From: Carallia brachiata
Lineage: Eukaryota > Streptophyta > Magnoliopsida > Malpighiales > Rhizophoraceae
Length of the DNA: 64,000 bases
Assembly (NCBI GenBank): GCA_021464245.1
Contig: JADCRB010000114.1
Span: 3,844,001-3,908,000 of the forward strand
Reading direction: 5' to 3'
In this document: piece by piece, positions 21,403 through 32,628 of the stretch
Numbering within the stretch: position 1 is the first letter of the stretch
Layout of the letters: each line of letters opens with the position of its first letter
Notes under the pieces: model-generated
What the model saw: only the letters and a program-made list of their open reading frames with translations
Database searches by the model: none
Told to the model about the DNA's origin: nothing
Position numbers and translations under genes: made by a program

Positions 21403-21705
21403 ATGGCTAGTCTCTGCACTTGTCTCAGGAAGTTCTTCGATCAAGAAGTTGGAGGCGCACGAGCTAAGAAAAGAAGGAGTAGTCTTCTTCGAGGGATCCC
21501 TAAAAGCCCTCGAAACTCAGTCTCCAACGCCATCGGTGTCATGGAGTTCCAACTACTCTCCTTAGTTCACATCTACCACAGAGGGATGAGAAGCTGCAAT
21601 TATCCTAATCTTTCTTTGGATGCAGCGACGTACAGGGAAGTTCCAACTACTCTCCTTACGTCGAAGCAGACTTGGAAATCATCACTACAGTCAGTCTCTC
21701 TGTGA
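21403..21705 (+). other. Orphan ORF in the retrotransposon 3' region
   Basis: About 100 codons from ATG 21403 (MASLCTCLRKFFDQEVGG), including a basic stretch KKRRSS that could be a nuclear signal. I recognise no domain. A 20-base direct repeat (GTTCCAACTACTCTCCTTA, near 21546 and 21640) lies inside. It may be more captured host sequence or untranslated 3' DNA of the element. Confidence 0.3.
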
Positions 21706-22050
21706 GCCGGTCTTGAAGTTCCAAGGTCCTGAGCCTTTCTCTTGGGGGGTTGAAGTTCTTTGCCTACTGGATCATCCTCACCAGAGCTGGAACTTTAAGA
21801 GATATAAAAAATCCTTTGCGGGCTATGGAAGCTCGAATGCACCTGGAGCCAAGACTTCAATTTCTATATTGGCTGGGCTGCTAACTTCTTCAAGATCATA
21901 TCGGTTTCCTATTGCGATCCAACAACAGCGGAGATGGTCAAAGATAGAAGACTCCAAGATTCAATGTTCATCAGGACTTTCCAAATTTCAAACTGGACTT
22001 CAAGACTCGGTTCGAATTATCTCTGTAAAAAATTTTTCTTACCGACCCTT

Positions 22051-22064
22051 GAAGTGGGGGCATT
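22051..22064 (+). other. Polypurine tract
   Basis: GAAGTGGGGG followed by CATT lies immediately before the 3' LTR, where plus-strand priming is expected. Confidence 0.75.
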
Positions 22065-22704
22065 TGTAAACTAATAATAAAAAAAAAAAAATATATAAAT
22101 GGTTGGCAGCCGCCAACCTTGAAGGTTGGCAGCTGCCAACCTAATTAATGCCACCAACCATTTGGTTGGTGGCAGGCAGGCAGCTGGGGGAGGCCTATAA
22201 ATGGCCTCCCCCCAAATTAGATGGTGCCAGCGAGAGAAAGAGAAGAAAAAAGAAAAAAAAAAAAAAAAAGGGCAGCGAAGCGCAGTGAAGAAAAAAAAAA
22301 AAAAAAAGAAAGAGGAAGTAAAAAAAAAAAAAAAATCGAAATATTACAAATCGGCTGGGATTAAGTCTCATACGGCCCTCAGCAAAATCAGGCAACTCAT
22401 CCGAGAACAAGTCCATTCGACCCTCGGTGAAATTAAGTCAGATCACTCAGATCGCTCTCTGGTTCCTAAACGTAGTCAAAACATCCAAATCAGACACAGT
22501 TTCAGTCTATCCAGTTCAAGAAAAAGCGGTGGAAATTATTTCTGTCCAGAGCTCATGCAGCCCTTGACGTCAAAAAAGGAACACTAATCGGAGGATCTAC
22601 GGAGATCGACCCCACGTAAATTTCTTTTTACTTTACAATTTTATTTGTAATTTATTTTTGTATTTTGAGTTTAGTTGTTTTAGTCTCGAAATTTACGCTT
22701 TACA
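22065..22704 (+). repeat. 3' LTR
   Basis: It starts TGTAAACTAATAAT and ends GCTTTACA, colinear with the 5' LTR including the hairpin TATA structure. It is 16 bp shorter through several small gaps (for example in the stretch after 22440). CTTAT follows at 22705-22709. Confidence 0.93.
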
Positions 22705-22709
22705 CTTAT

Positions 22710-23170
22710 TTTTTAATAAATTAATTAATTAAATTTTAAATAAATAAATTACAATATGCTTAATATTTAAAATATTTCGATATATAAAAGTTAGTTATTT
22801 TTTTAATTTTATCATACATTAAATTATAAATTTTATTTGATTAAATATACTAATTATAATATCTTTAATGTATATAAATATATACATCTTATATAAATAT
22901 AATTTTTAAAATATAATTTTCTTTAAATATTTATTATTATTCATACATGAATATTTAATTATTTTTAATACTTAATATATATAAATATTTAATTTTTTAA
23001 TATTAAATACGGATTTTAGAAATTGAATAGCTGTTGTTACTTCACATTTTGGATTGGTCTTCTTGACCATCATGAGATCTCTTTTTTCTACTAGCAAAAT
23101 TCATCCAAAACCTGTTCGTTTCATTTAGTTTATCTCTTTGTACTTTGCTTGATTGAACTACAAGAGAACG
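22710..23170. other. AT-rich DNA and F-box copy 1 upstream region
   Basis: Colinear with 37735-38391, but about 200 bases present in unit 2 (about 38065-38250) are missing here, between ATTGAATAG and CTGTTGTTACTT. No gene. Confidence 0.55.
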
Positions 23171-25123
23171 ATGGAGAGATTACCTGCAGATTTGTGTCTC
23201 AAGATATTCTGCTGGTTGGAACACCAGCACCTTGCAGCCGGCCAAGAAGCTGAGAATTACAAAGATCAACTTTTTATAATCTTTTCTCTTTCGTTTACAT
23301 TCCTTTGATCTTCTTTAGTGTTAGTTCTAGTTGGGTCTTGATCAGTTTTAGATAAGATTCTCTTTCTTGTTTTGTTGCGAAAGGAGATGGGTGCTCTTGG
23401 ATTAGCCTTGATGTGCTTTCTGTCTTTTTATGTCTTGTGGATTTGTTAGTGTTTCCGATCAGATTTGCAAGTTGATGGCAAGATCTCAAATGGGTATCCT
23501 CAATTTGTTTTGAGACGCGATTGTTGTGTTAGTATAACACACAATTCAGAATGTTGAATCGGTGACTTTCGGTTGCAGTTTGTGGAGGGGTGTTTTGTGT
23601 CTGTCTGAAAATGCTTAAAATGGTCATGTCTTGTCAGCTATGAACCGCTTTTGAATTCTGACATCAGGGAAAATGGTGCGGATGTGCGTTGATCGGCTTT
23701 TTATGGCCTTCTTAGCTTCTGTTTTCTTGCTTCTTCTCCGAAATTCCTGGTTTTTTTTTTTCCCATGTTATGCACTTTTCTAGTCACCTTCTTGTTGGCT
23801 GCTTCTCTGATCTTGTTTGTTTTTCCCTTGGTGAAGTGTTTCCAGACTTCAATGCACTACAAAAATCCAAGTGTCTAACTATCCAAAATTAATAATCTTC
23901 CACGCGGGATCGGCAGTTGTTCTGCATATTATGCGACTGTATCCACCGTTTTTCACTTCTTTCACTTTCATAAGCCAATTTTCAATATAACCAAAAAGCC
24001 AAGAGTGATATTGTTGGAAGATAGGATAGCAGTAAGACAGTCCAAATCATCAAGGCAACCTACATCACAACCGTGATGAATCAACTTCTTGACAATAACA
24101 GTGATCTGCAGATCAATCATATAGTTTTGGTCGCCATTGTCACCGGCAGAAGAATAACAATCTGATGTTAAAACAAGCGTTCCACTGTTAAGTAGCAACT
24201 AAAAAAGGGAAGGTGAAGCATGGAGCTGAGTTCATTAATGAATTATATGTGAGATAAGCAAATTTTGTGCCTCAACCCAAAAGGCCTGGGCTAGCCATTA
24301 AACAAATGTAGCTTACATCAAGCATGCCGTGGTCTAGAGCTAACTTGTTAGAATTGCCATTTTATTGTCAAATCTTAATTAGTCTTTAGATTTCAACTAA
24401 GAAGTAAGTATTTTAAAGTTTTTTAGCCAAAACATGTTAGTGGGAGCAGGTAGAGGCTGCTGTCTCCTTTTTTAAAATTTGGGGTTAGAAGAGTTTGCTT
24501 CCATAAATTTATTTACTCGTAAGTTTAGTTCTATGTATTATTAACCTTTGTAATCATTTTAGTTTGTCTTTGTCCTTGTAAAAACTTCTATATAATGGGG
24601 CATATGAATCAATGGAAGTAAGATATGTTCAACTTCATCATGTTTATTGATATTTTCTTTTACCAAAAATGTTTTATAGCTTTTTTTCTCTCTCTTTTTG
24701 CTGCATTTTCTGTTTCTGCAACTTGTCAGCAACTTTGCTGCATTTGCAGCTCTAATATTCATGCATCATCTTAATTTTCCTTTATCTTCTCCACTCACAA
24801 AACCAACATAACTTGAATTCTTAGCTATGGTTGACATCAAAGTCCACTAATCCATCTGTTTTTTTTTTTTTTTTCTCGTTTCTGCCTTTTCTGTCATTTT
24901 CTTTTATGTGATTCTGCCTTTTCAGTGGTAAGTTGTTGACTTAAGAAATTTCTTGTTGTAAAGTTTGCAAGAAATGGAAGCTCCTTGCTTCAGACAACAT
25001 TCTATGGTTTAATTTCTTCAAGGACAGATGGGGAATAGATCAGGCCACATTTTACGCTCCTGTCAATTCCAACTCGTGAAAGGATGTGTACGAGGTGCAA
25101 GATCGTTGTGATCGAGTCGGATT
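23171..25123 (+). pseudogene. F-box protein gene, copy 1 (5' part only, dead)
   Basis: Exon 1 (23171-23249) gives MERLPADLCLKIFCWLEHQH, an F-box start. Exon 2 (24964-25123) gives CKKWKLLAS, FFKDRWGIDQATFYAP and DVYEVQDRCDRVG. There are four defects. The exon 1 donor is CTGAG where unit 2 has GTGAG. TGG has become TGA at 25077-25079. The exon 2 donor is GTTAG instead of GTAAG. The third exon is missing because the duplication ends in intron 2. F-box proteins are substrate adaptors of SCF ubiquitin ligases; this copy cannot make one. Confidence 0.85.
23860..24640. repeat. Rearranged intron block with an inverted segment
   Basis: Bases about 24105-24245 are the reverse complement of about 39085-39215 in unit 2 (for example CTGTTAAGTAGCAACT here, AGTTGCTACTTAACAG there). 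Flanking intron sequence is colinear. The block also holds about 250 bases left and 380 bases right of the inversion that are absent from unit 2. A minus-strand frame at 23968-24198 partly overlaps the inverted part; its product is not recognised. Confidence 0.7.
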
Positions 25124-25486
25124 GTTAGCTGAAAGTGCATTTCTATCTTTTATTAGGCAGCAAGTAATTGCTTGTCTCCACTCTGCGCTATTGCATGTCT
25201 TCACACTGCTGTCTCTTAAATACGATTTTATTACCACATAACTGCACACAAGCTTGACACGCACCTAACACGGGAAAGACAAATTCTTATGACCTGTTTG
25301 CTTTAACTAGGAAAAGATTGAACTGTGAAGATGGGTAAGCAATTGACTGGAGATTGGATTAGAATCGCCACTATGTTAATGTTTTGTTGATACCAATAAA
25401 CGTTTTCTAGAAGTGGACACCCTTCTTTACCACCACATTTTTCTGGCAATTTTTGTGAATGGTTCTGACGCTAAGATTTTCTTTTT

Positions 25487-25657
25487 GTAAATGTGGCAAC
25501 TCGAGCTTATGAAATATTGAGAATTGTTGATCAATGCGCCAATAAAGGAGGTTTGGAGTTAGACAGTGCAACATTTCAAAAATTAGATGGTAACGGGGAA
25601 GGCCAGAGCCAAGGCTGCCTTAATGTGAAGTACAAATTGGTTCATTGCAGGGATTGA
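25487..25657 (+). pseudogene. PR-4 exon 2 fragment at the duplication junction
   Basis: The stretch is nearly identical to 1285-1455 and encodes NVATRAYEILRIVDQCANKG to VHCRD and the stop. It has no exon 1, signal peptide or splice acceptor; upstream is F-box intron 2. Differences include DSATF for DRKAF and QGCLN for QGYLN. It is not expressible as PR-4. Confidence 0.92.
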
Positions 25658-26048
25658 AGTGCTCATGAAGACAACAAAATACTCTACTAGCTACTTAAGT
25701 GTTTCTTTTCTTAATTAAGTGCCCAATTAAGTGCTTTTTAAGAGGATAATTTCCTCAAATGAAACTTTAAGGCTATAGTATCCCTTATATCATGTTTTTA
25801 ATAGAAATGACTTTGTTATGTTTATGAGTGTATTATTATTTTTTCACCTATATATTGTAACTTTAGTTTGAAATGACAATAAAAATCACTCATAGATGAG
25901 TGTGTTCGCTTCCATTACTCCGTAAAGTTTAGTTGTTCTCATTTACAAAGAGTCCTACGAGTGGAAAAAATCAATTAAAATCAAGATATAATAGTAGTAT
26001 TTTGTTATTATTGTAGGATTCTCTAGCACGTAGAAGGCACGTATATCA

Positions 26049-26345
26049 ATGTTCGGGGACCAAAAGGTATCGCTTTTGTGTGTGTTTTCATGTCCTATTG
26101 GAGTTCAAGACTGTAATGTTGAGCTGCTAGCAATGAAAAAATCAATCGAAATGGCTGTACCCATCGAGACCATAGGAGAGTCATGCTCGTTTATGGTTCG
26201 TGGGTTAACAATAATTCTAATGGACCTTGAAGACGATATTAATGAAATATATAAGACTTTCCTACCCAAAATTTATTCATGTGTTTTGACTAGCAATCAA
26301 AGATACATGGACACGAAATATGAATACAACACGATGCAGATATGA
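26049..26345 (+). other. Conserved short ORF of unknown nature, unit 2 copy
   Basis: A 98-codon frame (MFGDQKVSLLCVFSCPIG to NTMQI) that corresponds to the frame at 1979. No family recognised; it could be part of a decayed mobile element. Confidence 0.25.
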
Positions 26346-26747
26346 AAATATATAAATTCTTTAAGACATGGATATAAACATGAACATAATTATAAAATAT
26401 ATATTATATTTTAAATATATGTAATATATATGTAATTTGAATATTTTTGACAAATTTAGTATTTTTTTCAACATATGTAGTAATTATAATGATATATGAT
26501 GATGTAATTAGCATCTTGTTAAGAATTTTAAAACAATATTATACACACACACTTGCAGACACGAACACACATATATACATAATATTTAAGAAATTATAAC
26601 TTAAAATAATTAATTGGTTCAAAAAAATTAAAGTAATTAACATAATTAATAGAAAAACAAATATTTATTAATTATGAATTTTTTTATCAAACTATTCATT
26701 AATACGTTCAATAAAAAATTATTATGTGTATGATTTTAAATAAATTT

Positions 26748-26749
<2 letters not shown>

Positions 26750-26790
<41 letters not shown>
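26750..26790 (+). repeat. (TA)n microsatellite
   Basis: About 20 TA units, absent from the unit 1 counterpart near 2530. Confidence 0.9.
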
Positions 26791-26791
<1 letters not shown>

Positions 26792-27324
26792 CTACAAAGG
26801 AGAGAGAAAGTTTCTTCTTGGGTCTAGAGGCCTTTTTACTTTACATGACATGCTTCCTACTCTTTCGGAATTTTGATATTTTAATTATTTTTATAAATTT
26901 AATTAAAATATATTATGATAAACTCATCACTTATTAGAATGATTCGTGACTGTAAAGAAATTTAAATCTGATACAAATACAAAGATTGTTATCAAATTGA
27001 TTACTTTAAATTCTTATTTAATTATATTATGATTGTACATAGTCTTTATAGAACTATTAGATACAATTATCAATTTTTAATAACACTCCTTGGTAGTCTT
27101 TATATATTTTAATTGAAATAAATCTCTTCAGTTCACATGATTATAAATAAACAATTAATTCTATTGGACCAATTTTTTTTTTTTTTGGCGAGAAGAGACA
27201 AAGCTAGACAGAAAAGACAATCAACTTGCAAATTCTTTAACAGTGGTAATCCCAATTATTTTGCTTTAATCTCATCGTCAATTATTTTACAAGTTTTTTT
27301 TTTTTTTTAAATTTTCCTATGGTT

Positions 27325-27445
27325 CTTGCTTGGCTGTCTCTTAGAAACAACAGTTTTTGTGGTTCTTCATTGGAAACATGCATCCGTTTTTTCAACTTTA
27401 CCGTGCTCAAGAAGTTATCTCTTTCTCACAACAAATTCAACAGTA
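27325..27445 (+). pseudogene. LRR receptor-like gene fragment, unit 2 copy
   Basis: One frame reads LSLRNNSFCGSSLETC followed by TVLKKLSLSHNKFNST, two adjoining LRR pieces. Surrounding sequence is non-coding. This copy is the better preserved of the two but still only a fragment. Confidence 0.45.
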
Positions 27446-27566
27446 CGATTTTGCTGTCACTAATTTATATGGTCTGTTACTTTCTTCTTCTTTAACTTTT
27501 GACAGTTGATTATCCAATTCATGCTTAACTGCAATTACATAAATTTTTTTTTTTATTTGTTGCTTT

Positions 27567-28655
27567 TTGCTCCTCTCCCTCTCTCTCTCTCTCACTCTCT
27601 CTCTCTCATTGAAGCATAAAGTTCCAAGCTCCCCCAACTTACCTTGGCCGGCTACAGCGAAAGCCGCCACCATCGGCCACATTCTCCTCTCTTTTCTCTC
27701 CCTTTTCCCTTTGTTTTTCTCTCTCTATTACCACCTTCTCCCCCTCACTTCTCTCCTTAACTGTTGTGGTGTTTGCTTTACTTTTTCTTATATCTAGCTC
27801 AAATAAAGTCACTCATTGCCTTTTCAGTCTCAGATCTACCATCCTTGTCGTTGTGCCGTTCTTTTCGTCGTTTATGCCGCCACCTCCGCCACAGGAATCG
27901 CCGCAACAGCCGTCAGAGCCGTCGCGTCAACCACCGTCTCAGCTACTGGAGCCACCCTACAAGCTATTGGTACCATCAACTTTGACAATGACATTGCTGC
28001 CGGCACAACTTTACCGGTTGCCTGCGCAGGCGTTGATACAACTCCTATTACCACTGAAGTGAATGCCGACGGCGCGGTCTCCCCCACTGCTACCCCTATC
28101 CGCGCTACTGCCTCTGCTACCCATTGTTCCGTCTCCAGTCATGTTGCCCCTGCCGTCGCCACCCTCCATCAGCACTAACGCCACCTATGGACTAGATGAG
28201 ATAGGTTGCTTTTGGATTATTTTGTGTTATTATATGTATACTGTGTATGTACTATGTATGTGGGCGATGTGTACTATATTTGTGTACGAGTACTATTATT
28301 ATGTCTGTAGTGTAATAATTTAAAAAATCGTTACTAGTTGATTTTTGTCACTGGTCCGCCGAAGTACAGTGAGTGCTGCCTTGTGCAACTTTGTTCGACT
28401 GTTGTAGGCTTATTTAAAATTTTAATTTTAAGTAGGTTTAACTTCAATTTGGTATGTACTCTTTTACAAGGGTTTTGTCAAAATGAGTTTCATGCCTAAT
28501 TTATTAATGGTTATGTTGATCATTTCAGTTGTAGGCAATTGTCATCGTTAAGTATTCCTGTTTTATGCAAGTATTCCCAATGCTTTTGTATCGGACTCAT
28601 GTATGTTTTTGATTAAAATCAATGCAACGATTCCCTTGGTAACAAAAAAAAAATG
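27567..28655 (+). mobile_element. Poly(A)-tailed retroposon private to unit 2 (about 1.09 kb)
   Basis: The insert is flanked by ATTTGTTGCTTT at 27555-27566 and 28656-28667; unit 1 has one such site near 3220. It ends in A10 (28644-28653), giving the poly(A) plus long-TSD signature of LINE-mediated retroposition. The 5' end is CT-rich (CTCTCTCT). A 120-codon frame at 27816-28178 is Ala/Thr/Val-rich; an overlapping frame is Pro-rich (FMPPPPPQESPQQPSEPS). The source gene is not recognised. It may be a processed copy of a host mRNA or a non-autonomous retroposon. Confidence 0.75.
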
Positions 28656-28667
28656 ATTTGTTGCTTT

Positions 28668-30008
28668 CTTCTTTATTAATTTATTGTAATCTTCGCAACT
28701 TATTAGGATATATATATATTAGGGGGTTATAAAATTTTTATTTGTAGTTTTTAGAAAACCATTAAAGAAATATATTTATTGCAATGAATTTTTTCTTGCT
28801 ATTGCATGCTTTTTTTGTTTATGTATCTTTTATGATTTGGGGCAAAAGCTATTTAATTTCCAACGAAGACCAAATTTGCTTTTTTTAAATGAAGCTTTGG
28901 ATGCTTTTGGTTGTAGACAGCTTTTCAATGCATAGGACCTTTTTTAAAACTCAATAAAGATTTTGGTTTATAATCAGTATATGCGATATTTTTATAGTTC
29001 TTCATTGTTCTCATGCACTTGGTAAGATTAGAAATATTATCTTCTCAAATTGATTGTGTTAAAAAAAAAAAAAAAAAGCTTCTTAAATTATTTCTTCCCA
29101 AAGCAATAACTAAAGGACTTAAGTAGTATAGATAATGCCAATAACTATGAAGGTAGAAGAGGCACAAAGGACCGAAGTAGAAGAGGTGTTATGAATTATT
29201 TTATCTTATCATTAATAATCTTTTTTGTAAAATTATTCAAATTATTTTTTTCATATTACAATTATCATATTATCACATAAATTAAACAATCCATCGCGTG
29301 GGGCTTGAAAACTACTTTATATATATATATATAGTGTGTGTGTATGTCATACTAATTTATGATTTTTTTTAAATTTTTATTTATTTATTAGACACGTTTT
29401 AAAATATCTGACACATATCTAAAGAGTGTCAGAAGAATATTGTATCTAACATAAATATGCATTATATTAGAAGTATCCATGCATCATAGCCAGCAATCAA
29501 CTATTTAGCATACAACAAAGTATTGCAAATAAAGTTTAATTGCAAACCGAGAGCCCATAATTTAATGCTGAAATTAATGAGGATATCAATGGAACAACTA
29601 TATGACTATCTATCTTTAACTAAACATTTTATAGCCAAGAAAGTTGAAAGAAAATCATCCTCTTATCTACCCTTTATTTGTAACCTCTTATTAATTATAG
29701 TCTTAATGATTAATTTTATCCAAAATATTTTTTGATTTAACATGTATCGATCAATTTTTTTTTTTTTGATCATACCCACTAGATTATTTCCGTCAAACTA
29801 ATTTTATCCATCTATCACTTTTTTCTGTTAAATAGCACATCATGTCATCATAATTAAATTTTTTAAAAATATTTTTATAATTTTTAATAATGAAACAAAA
29901 AATAAAAAATTATCTCTCTCCTTCTTTTCTCTCTCCTCTGTCGTCCCTCTCTCCTCGTTCCTCTGTCTATTAAATCCTATCTTTCCTAACTGAGAAAGGT
30001 AAAGGGAT
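28668..30008. other. AT-rich DNA upstream of UGT copy 2
   Basis: Colinear with about 3235-4810 of unit 1 minus the MITE. No gene. A 70-codon frame at 29523 and its unit 1 match at 4292 look like chance frames in duplicated DNA. Confidence 0.5.
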
Positions 30009-30020
30009 AGAAATTATATT

Positions 30021-30779
30021 TTCTTTTATTTTTTTACTGAAATAGAATCATTACATTAATACTCGAAGAAAGTATACGTAGGGCCAATGCAAGGTGGAGA
30101 GGAAAACTTGCTTAAAGTAGGAAAGAAAATCGATACACATGGTCTACACATCATATAGTCAAACAGATCATTAATAAATTGAGTATAAAAGTTAAAAAAT
30201 ATTACCAAATTACGACTAAATCTAACTAATCTCAAAGTGTTAACTATATATAATCTACCTAAAGAAAACTGCATATAACAGCATGTTCGGCACCTTGGTA
30301 GACCTATGTCAAAAATCGTTTGGGTACTCCCAACAACGATTTCGAAAACAACAAAACTACCTACACTAAAATAAATATGAGCAATACAAATCACTCAACT
30401 CAAAAGTACACAACAGAAGCATATCCAAACTGTTCCGATGGCGGCAACTGGAGGTGGCAAGAAAGTGGTCAACAATGGCAATGAAGCGGTCAGTGGCAGA
30501 AACTTTGATGGCGGTGATAGCTACGCCAACAAAATCAGTGGCGCCAGAAACGGCGCTGACGGCATCAACTCGAATGGCAGTAGAAGAGCTGGACACCAAA
30601 GGGAGGCAGGAGGAAACAGAGAAAACGGCCAAAAAGGAGCTTGGGATGGGTAGCAAGTAGCTTGTCGACGGAGGTGACAATCACCACCGCTAGTCAATTA
30701 GGTTTTAGATAAGAGAAATCGAGAGAGTTTTAGAGAGAGAGAGGGAATGTTAGAGAGAGTTTTTGCTCGCATCACAAGC
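30021..30779 (-). mobile_element. Poly(A)-tailed retroposon private to unit 2, minus orientation (759 bp)
   Basis: The insert is bracketed by perfect 12-bp repeats AGAAATTATATT (30009-30020, 30780-30791) and is absent at 4820 in unit 1. The left edge is T-rich (TTCTTTTATTTTTTTAC), i.e. a poly(A) tail on the minus strand. The minus-strand 5' end is CT-rich (CTCTCTCTAACATTCCCTC). A 104-codon minus frame at 30366-30680 is Ser/Ala/Val-rich and unrecognised. Its build is like that of 27567-28655, and both may come from one family. Confidence 0.75.
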
Positions 30780-31034
30780 AGAAATTATATTCCAATCCAA
30801 TCTTGATGTCTATTACTATAACATATAAAATGAAAGCTGACTACTGATGTTGATATCTTGTCCCTCATCATTATTTAAGTTCTTTCTTTGTTTTTTTCTT
30901 CTTGTTTAAACAAATGTCAGGAGATTTATAAACAATTTTGAGATTCAAACCTTATGATATTCAATAGGTAAAGATAAGGCAGCGCGCTGAACAAGAGAAA
31001 CAAGCAACCCCGATTCAAAGTCGCCAAGCCAGCC

Positions 31035-32628
31035 ATGGCAAACCTTGACAACAGTACCCATGCTGTCCTGCTTCCCTTCCCAGCACAAGGCCACATCAAC
31101 CCTTTATGCAACTTGCCAGGATTTTGCACTCAAGAGGATTCAACATAACCTTTGTCAACACTGAGTTTAACCATGGCCGCCTACTCCGATCCAAGGGGCC
31201 GGAATTCGTTAAGGGCTTAACAGATTTCAGGTTCGAGACTATACCAGATGGGCTGCCGCCCTCAGACAGTGATGCAACCCAAGATGTTTGGGCCCTTTGT
31301 GATTCGCTCAGAAAAAATTGCCTGGGGCCATTTAAGGAACTAATAGCTAAGCTCAATTCAACGCCGGATTTGTCTCCAGTTACTTGCATAATTTCGGATG
31401 GGGTCATGAGCTTTGCCATCAAGGCTGCAGATGAGTTTGGCATCCCTGAAGTTCAATTTTGGACGGCCTCAGCTTGTGGCTTCATGGGATATTTGCAGTA
31501 CGGTGAACTCATGAGTAGAGGCATTGTTCCCTTTAAAGGTACAATTTTCTCATTCTTCATGCAGCTTTTAGGTCCAATTTTCAGCTTCTAGATGTAAAGA
31601 TATATATAATACAGTGTTACACAAAGAAACATTTTTTTGATAATACAGTGCAAGTAATCTGTCTCAGATACTTTATCATGTAATGTGTCTCAGATAGCAA
31701 CTTCACTAGTGACGGCACTCTTGACGCTCCAGTTGATTGGATACTGGGCTTGAGAAACCTGCGACTCAAGGATCTTCCATCCTTCATTAGAACCACTGAT
31801 CACGAAGACATCTTGTTGAATTTCTTGAAGGAAGAAGTGGAAAGCTGCTTAAAAGCTTCCACAATCATCTTTAACACCTTTGATGAGTTCGAACAAGAAG
31901 TGTTAGAGGCTATTTCGGCCAGGTTCCCTCGCATATATACTACGGGACCACTTTCTTTGCTGGAAAGGCACATGCCCCCCAGTGAAGCTAGAGCATTCAG
32001 ATCCAATTTGTGGAAAGAAGACTGGAGTTGCCTTCAATGGCTTGATAACAAGGAACCCAATTCTGTCATCTATGTGAATTATGGCTGTATTACTGTCATG
32101 TCTGACTTGCACTTTCAGGAATTTGCCTGGGGGCTTGCCAACAGCCAGCATTCATTTCTGTGGATCGTCAGGCCTGATGTGGTAATGGGTAATTCTGGAA
32201 TCCTGCCCGAAGAATATTATCAAGAGATTAAGGGCAGAGGATTTCTAGCTACTTGGTGCCCACAAGATCAAGTGCTTTGCCATCCATCAATTGGAGCTTT
32301 TCTAACACATTGCGGATGGAATTCTACTTTAGAAAGCATATCTAATGGTGTTCCTATACTTTGCTGGCCTTTCTTTGGCGAGCAACCTACAAATTGCCGG
32401 TACTCATGCACTGTGTGGGGGTTTGGCATGGAGGTCAATGCAGATGTCAACCGAAATGATATTGAGGCCCTAGTTAAGGAAATGATGGAGACAGAGAAAG
32501 GGAAGAAAATGAAGGAAAAGGCTTTGGGAAGAAGAAACAAAGCAGAACAAGCCACTGACGTTGGAGGCTCATCTTACAAAAGCTTTGATAGGGTCATTGA
32601 GGAGGTCTTACTTTGTGGTCAAAAATAA
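31035..32628 (+). pseudogene. UGT85-type UDP-glycosyltransferase, copy 2 (one frameshift)
   Basis: Exon 1 is 31035-31538 and exon 2 is 31694-32628, with the same phase-1 intron as copy 1. Exon 2 is fully open and encodes the acceptor-side linker and the complete PSPG box (WCPQDQVL to FFGEQ, from about 32254). The expected length is 479 residues. One T is missing from the run at 31103-31105 (four T in copy 1), which shifts the frame at residue 24, right after the catalytic GHINP, and closes it soon after. An internal ATG at 31106 opens the rest of exon 1, but such a protein would lack the catalytic His. The upstream TATA box of copy 1 is not preserved here. It is a pseudogene, or intact if the missing T is a sequencing error. 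Confidence 0.85.

Larger units (their letters stand above)
12723..22704 (+). mobile_element. Tat-type Ty3/gypsy LTR retrotransposon with an extra WUSCHEL-like coding segment
   Basis: This is a complete 9,982-bp element. It has a 656-bp 5' LTR and a 640-bp 3' LTR, both starting TG and ending CA, a 5-bp CTTAT duplication, a primer-binding candidate and a polypurine tract. Domain order is gag, protease, RT, RNase H, second (plant-type) RNase H, integrase, typical of the Tat lineage of Ty3/gypsy. The coding regions contain several frameshifts, so this copy is non-autonomous now. Between pol and the 3' LTR lie 2 kb of extra sequence with a WOX homeodomain ORF and a second orphan ORF. Unit 2 has the empty site near 37720, so insertion followed the tandem duplication. 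Confidence 0.95.
1285..25486. repeat. Tandem segmental duplication, unit 1
   Basis: This unit aligns in the same order and orientation with 25487-40077. Shared parts are PR-4 exon 2, a small ORF, an LRR relic, the UGT gene, the HAD gene (minus), AT-rich DNA and F-box exons 1-2. It is longer than unit 2 mainly because of the 9,982-bp LTR element at 12723-22704. A MITE (3410-3638) and a SINE (10813-11144) are also private to it. The left edge is GTAAAT in PR-4 exon 2 (1285-1290). Confidence 0.9.

Noticed and set aside
23865..23875. CACTACAAAAA as a CACTA transposon end
   Set aside because: No inverted partner or 3-bp duplication found nearby; a single 11-base match is not enough for an element call.
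24346..24640. Possible solo copia LTR (TGTTAGAATTGCC ... CTTCATCA with an internal TATATAATGG)
   Set aside because: No matching target duplication at the borders, and the region is part of a rearranged block, so the ends are not trustworthy.
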